Positions 59,669 through 64,000 of a DNA stretch of 64,000 nt are shown one piece after another. How positions within the stretch are numbered: position 1 is the stretch's first letter; every line of letters begins with the position of its first letter. A model generated the notes under the pieces. That model did not search any database and had not been told where the DNA came from. It saw only the letters and a program-made list of their open reading frames with translations. The translations under genes were made by a program, and so were the position numbers. This stretch comes from Lampris incognitus (Eukaryota; Chordata; Actinopteri; Lampriformes; Lampridae), in assembly GCF_029633865.1 (NCBI RefSeq), contig NC_079213.1, positions 94,184,995 through 94,248,994 on the forward strand, read 5' to 3'.

Positions 59669-60715
59669 AGTGTATATAGGGGAGAAAAGGGGGGGGACCC
59701 CCCCCGCAAAAATGACATGGAAAACATAGGTCTGGGCATTGGGGATGGGGACACAGATATTTAATATAAAATATGAAATTCTTCATTCAGGTTATCAGAG
59801 GACATGGTCCTCAGACTATGATCTAGGGATCTAAAAAGTTTCATTAGGAGGAACTTTTTTTATTCTTCGTCACCTCCCCGTGAGTGAAATCCTTCTCAAT
59901 CCTTCTCTGTATCTCAATGTGTTAACATTGTGACTTGATTTTTTTTGAAATGGGCTGCGATGGGATTAGGTTCATCCCCAGTCCTAATGTCACTCCTATG
60001 CACGCTGATTCTAGTGTGGAGAGCCCAGGACTTTTTTTTTGCCAACATAGGCTGACAAGCACAGGCACTTGGTGTAATCTGCCATAGATAAGGGCATTAT
60101 CTTAATGCCCAAAATATGAATGTAAAATGTAGCCCTCATCTAACACCCTGCTGCCAAAACTCACTTTGAATCCATTCCCACTGGTCTGTCTCTTCCTCCT
60201 CTGCCTCCTCCTCCTTCTTCTTCTTCTCCTCTTCAACGCCTTTAGTCCCTCCGCTACCACCCCCACCTCACCCCCTCTTAACCCCCATCTATCTCAGTCC
60301 TGCTTTTCCAGTCCCAGCCCTCCATCCAAGGGAAGCAGAAGCATCTGTGCAATCTGTGCCACCTGCTGCCCTCCCTGTATCCCGCTGCCAGGCGGCACTG
60401 GTGCCAGTCTCCTCACCTGTGCCCCTGTATACTGGGTCAGGGCTCACACATGGCAGCAGGTGGCAGACCGGTGTCTCAAAGCAGTTAGAGTCGGGTCCAG
60501 CATGTGAAAAGGCCATAATTAGATTTATGACTGTAGCTGTCTTGGTCTGCCGTGCCCAAGTCACACATCCAGGGAAAAAGTTATGCTACTGATAAAGATA
60601 ACCGCCATGTCCTGTGTCTTTATTGTTAGCAGTTCATAGGAGCTTATTTTGAGTTACACTTCTGGATATACTGTGTACTGAGTCTATACCCAGTATATTC
60701 AGAACTGTATCTATC

Positions 60716-60846
60716 CATCCATTATCCGAACTGCTTATCCTACTCTCATGGTCGTGGGGATGCTGGAGCCTATCCCAGAAGTCAGTGGGCAGCAGTTGGG
60801 GAAGACACCCTGGACAGGCTGCCAGGCCAACACAGGGCCCCCCACA

Positions 60847-60936
<90 letters not shown>

Positions 60937-61160
60937 GGACAATTTAGTGTGGCCGATTCACCTGACTTATATGTCTTTGGACTGTGGGAGGAAACCGGAG
61001 CCCCCAGAGGAAACCCATGCAGACACGGGGAGAACATGCAAACTCCACACAGAGGACGACCCGGGACAACCCCCAAGGCTGGACTACCCCGGGGCTCGAA
61101 ACCCAGGACCTTCTTGCTGTGAGGTGACCGCGCTAACCACTGCACCACCATGCTGCCCTC
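60716..61160 (-). mobile_element. tRNA-headed SINE, family B, minus orientation with internal (CA)n
   Basis: Read on the minus strand: GCGCGGTCACCTCACAGCAA head with B-box-like TTCGAGCCC, body CTCCCCGTGTCTGCATGGGT, then (TG)n (60849-60932) and a 3' part with GGATAAGCAGTTCGGATAAT ending in (GGAT)n. Same family as 7958-8328. Confidence 0.82.
60849..60932. repeat. (CA)n microsatellite inside SINE B
   Basis: About 84 bases of CA repeats lying within, not beside, the SINE copy, between its body and its 3' segment. Confidence 0.95.
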
Positions 61161-61625
61161 AGAACTGTATATTACCTTTATATTACTTGGGAAAAATAAA
61201 GAGTCCACTGCACTCACAAATGCTGAATTGCTTCCACTTTTTTTTTGATGACGTTGCACAGTGAAACACATTGTTCACTATGATTTTTAAAACTGCACTT
61301 GGAAGGAATAAAAGTGGGAACGGTTCAGCCTTGGACTGTGCGGCGGAGTCATTATTTATACTGTTTATCTGATATTTCCTGCCGTCGCCTTCACCAAGAA
61401 GACACAAGAGCTGACAGCGCTGTGCGCGGGACAGCAATCTGTTTAGTCCAGCTTTTTATTATTCATAACTTGCCCGTCTATTGCTGACTAACATCACCTA
61501 CACCTCTGAGGCCTACCACCTCTCCGGTGCTAAATATTGTGAGCAGTGGTCAGACAGGGCCATTCCCCACATGTTTAATAGTGTGACAAATTTGAAAGCA
61601 GTCAGAGAAGGCTGAAGCTAAGACT

Positions 61626-62345
61626 TCAATTCAATTCAATTCAATTTTATTTGTATAGCCCAATATCACAAATTACAAATTTGCCTCAGTGGGCTTAGCA
61701 GCAACACAACATCCTGTCCTTAGACCCTCTCATCGGATAAGGAAAAACTCCCTAAAAAACCCCTTTAACAGGGAGAAAAAATAGGAAGAAACCTCAGGGA
61801 GAGCAACAGAGGAGGGATCTCTCTCTCAAGATGGACAGCGTGCAATGGATGTTGTGTTCACGCAATTTACATAATACAACATTGAAAGAGGATAACAGAA
61901 TTATAATGGACATAAAATTTATGAAGAACATGATGCACAGGATGCCAAGCAGTGTCCACGTGCCAACGGAGCAGTCCAGGACCCAAGCCACACGACCAGC
62001 ATCATCATGTAATAAGAAAAACTTAGGTGAGGAGTGGAAGGGCAGGCAGCATCCAAATGGCGGCCACCATCACCACGGAGAGCTGGGAGGAGAACCGACT
62101 GCACATGCATGCAAGAGAGACTCACATGACACCATTCAAACACAGAAAAAGAGAAAGGAGAAGACATCATTCAGAGAGAGAGAAAAGACATGTTAGAGAA
62201 GAGAACAGTTTGCAATAGTCATTAGCCATAATCAATTAAGTCATTAATTCATCATAATCTATACTCTGTAATCTATACTCGATAATCTCGTCGGCAGAAG
62301 AGTGGTTGGTAAATTCATTGAGACAGAAAACCAACCCGCCATAAA
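61626..62345. mobile_element. Dispersed fish repeat beginning (AATTC)n-TTTTATTTGTATAGCCC
   Basis: A 0.7-kb element with phrases common across teleost genomes: TATTTGTATAGCCCAATATC, CAGTGGGCTTAGCAGC, GAAAAACTCCCTAAAAAACC and GGAAGAAACCTCAGGGAGAG. No protein coding. Class not certain. Confidence 0.6.
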
Positions 62346-62627
62346 ACGGTGCTTAAAGATTCACTGGGACGTTTTCCTCTTCAAAACCTCTGTGTGTCCT
62401 TGTCTGAGTTGTTTTCAGTCTCTGAACGGATACCAGCCAGCTGTCTAAAGGACATGTTTCAGAACAATGTCAAATATTCCCACCTGATTCATTTCATGAT
62501 GGGGACAGTGTGTAGGCTGACACGGCCCAGTGTTCAAACCCAGCTGGACATACCTCTATTATCACTGCACTAATTCTAATTAAAGCAATTTTCTCTAGGA
62601 ACAAAATGGCATCTTCTAATTCTCAAA

Positions 62628-62736
62628 ATTGTGTGTGTGTGTGTGTGTGTGGGTGTGTGTGTGGGTTGGGGCATAATAGAACGTCCCCTGCTGTGGAGTG
62701 GCTGTGTGGGTGTCTGTAAGTACATTAAGCTTGAGA

Positions 62737-62812
<76 letters not shown>

Positions 62813-62854
62813 GGGTGGGTGTGGGTGGGTGTGGGTGTGGGTGTGTGTGTGTGT
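62628..62854. repeat. Compound (TG)n/(GTGGGT)n microsatellite
   Basis: (TG)n at 62628-62660 and again at 62740-62802, passing into GTGGGT repeats to 62854. The surrounding 62346-63560 is TG-rich with no recognised gene. Confidence 0.93.
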
Positions 62855-63566
62855 CACTTTCCCCAGGTGTGTATATGTTGAAATGTGCATGTGGGAGGCT
62901 GAGAATTGAATAAGAGTGGCGGTCCCTAACCTGACTGGTATTCATCTCCCTGCCTTATAACCAGGACAGGATATGTGTGGGTGCGTATGTGTGTGTTCAT
63001 ACACACAAGCTTGTGTACATGCTTGTTTTTGTTCATGTGTGTGTCAATGACTGTATTAGCGAGTGTGTGATAGCAGTAATTTTCCATGACTCTAATTAAG
63101 TTTATGTAAGTGTGTGTGCATGCGTGTGCGTGCGTGTGTGTGTGTCAGAAGGGTAGGGGTGCAGGTGGCCATGTCCAATCAATAAGCCTGATAATGAGAT
63201 ATCTGAGGGGTGTCATTATAGCAGCCCCTCGGGCGTGCTACGCCTCCTCCTCCTCAAAGAGCACTGTCGTCTCCTCTCCTCAGGGTAAACACACACCTCA
63301 TTAACCTTTAGAGCCAACACAACACTGACCACATGCAATTTGCTTTGCCCAACATGCTCAGTGGCTTGCTCTCACAATTAAGCAAATAAGCCTTTTCTCT
63401 ATTTCTGAAAGATGTCGTTTCTTGAAAAGGAAAACGTTGCTGAGATTAATTTTAATTTCAGAGAGGTGACTTTCTGTTTGTGTTACGTCTTGCTGGAATA
63501 CAGGGCCTTGGTGTACAATGCGTCATGGTTGAAGGTTCAATTCCTACTGTCAGCAATGTTCAGAAT

Positions 63567-63955
63567 TTTTTTTCTCCCCAATTGTACTTGGTCAATTACC
63601 CCACACTTCTGAGCCGTCCCGGTCGCTGCTCCACCCCCTCTGTCAATCTGGGGAGGGCTGCAGACTACCACATGCCTCCTCTGATACATGTGGAGTCGCC
63701 AGCCGCTTCTTTTTACCTGACAGTGAGGTGTTTCACCAGGGGGACGTAGCGTGTGGGAGGATCACGCTATTACCCCCAGTTCCCCCTCCCCGAACAGGCA
63801 CCAAGACCAACCAGAGGAGGCGCTAGTGCAGCGACCAGGACACATACCCACATCCGGCTCCCCACCCGCAGACATCGCCAACTGTGTCTGTAGGGACGCC
63901 CAACCAAGACGGAGGTAACACGGGGATTCGAACTGCCGATCCCCGTTTTGGTAGT
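63567..63955 (-). mobile_element. SINE family A, minus orientation
   Basis: Reversed copy starting with the tail (TTTTTCTCCCCAATTGTACT) and reaching the B-box region (ATTCGAACTGCCGATCCCCG). The outermost head sequence is missing or diverged. Confidence 0.85.
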
Positions 63956-64000
63956 GTAGCGAATTCAGGGGGCAGCCGGGAACCGCCTCAGCTGGGACAC

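Noticed and set aside
60735..60942. Cys/Val and His/Thr repeat proteins
   Set aside because: Translation of (CA)n/(TG)n microsatellites; the same is seen at each long dinucleotide tract.

Overview
The window is nuclear DNA from a vertebrate, almost certainly a teleost fish. It shows small phase-1 exons with GT/AG introns, very long (CA)n/(CT)n microsatellites, about a dozen copies of one tRNA-headed SINE, a CR1/L2/Rex1-type LINE and several non-autonomous DNA transposons typical of fish genomes. I see no operons, no prokaryotic genes and no CRISPR array.

Positions 132-29960 (+ strand) hold the 3' four-fifths of a fibrillin gene: 50 coding exons, 6,755 coding bases, about 2,250 residues and the natural stop. 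The domain order is the canonical fibrillin one: cbEGF6-TB2, cbEGF7-9, Hyb2, cbEGF10, TB3, cbEGF11-22, TB4, cbEGF23-24, TB5, cbEGF25-31, TB6, cbEGF32-36, TB7, cbEGF37-43, then the C-terminal tail with a furin-type site (RHRR) and a 134-residue propeptide. Roughly 600 N-terminal residues lie to the left of the window. All exons are open, splice phases are consistent, and the EGF and TB cysteines look complete, so the gene appears functional. A 3' UTR of about 2.8 kb ends near an AATAAA at 32716. RGD motifs in both TB3 and TB4, the C-terminal sequence and the neighbouring gene point to the FBN2/FBN3 branch, probably an FBN3-side co-orthologue that databases may label fbn2b or fbn3.

The gene converges on a cortexin gene on the minus strand (CDS 35119-35406; 95 residues, one transmembrane helix, CTXN1-type C-terminus). 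In human, as I recall the map, CTXN1, CTXN2 and CTXN3 lie near FBN3, FBN1 and FBN2, so the pairing looks like an ancient linkage kept through the vertebrate genome duplications. A GC-rich block with CCAAT and GC boxes near 52700-52920 could be the cortexin promoter or first exon; the 17 kb in between would then be its intron. That interval contains AT-rich, homeodomain-motif-like blocks that are candidate conserved elements, plus a 33-bp minisatellite, a polypurine array, SINEs and microsatellites.

The right-hand part (53-64 kb) has no recognisable host exon. It holds a decayed LINE (about 55361-59668, minus) broken by a frameshift and by a 0.8-kb LTR-like insertion, two further dispersed fish repeats, a second tRNA-headed SINE family and more microsatellites. 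I found no new gene system. The unusual material is evolutionary and structural: nested insertions with readable target-site duplications, a dimeric SINE, a splice acceptor built from a (CT)n microsatellite of about 190 bp, a higher-order minisatellite and the fibrillin-cortexin linkage.
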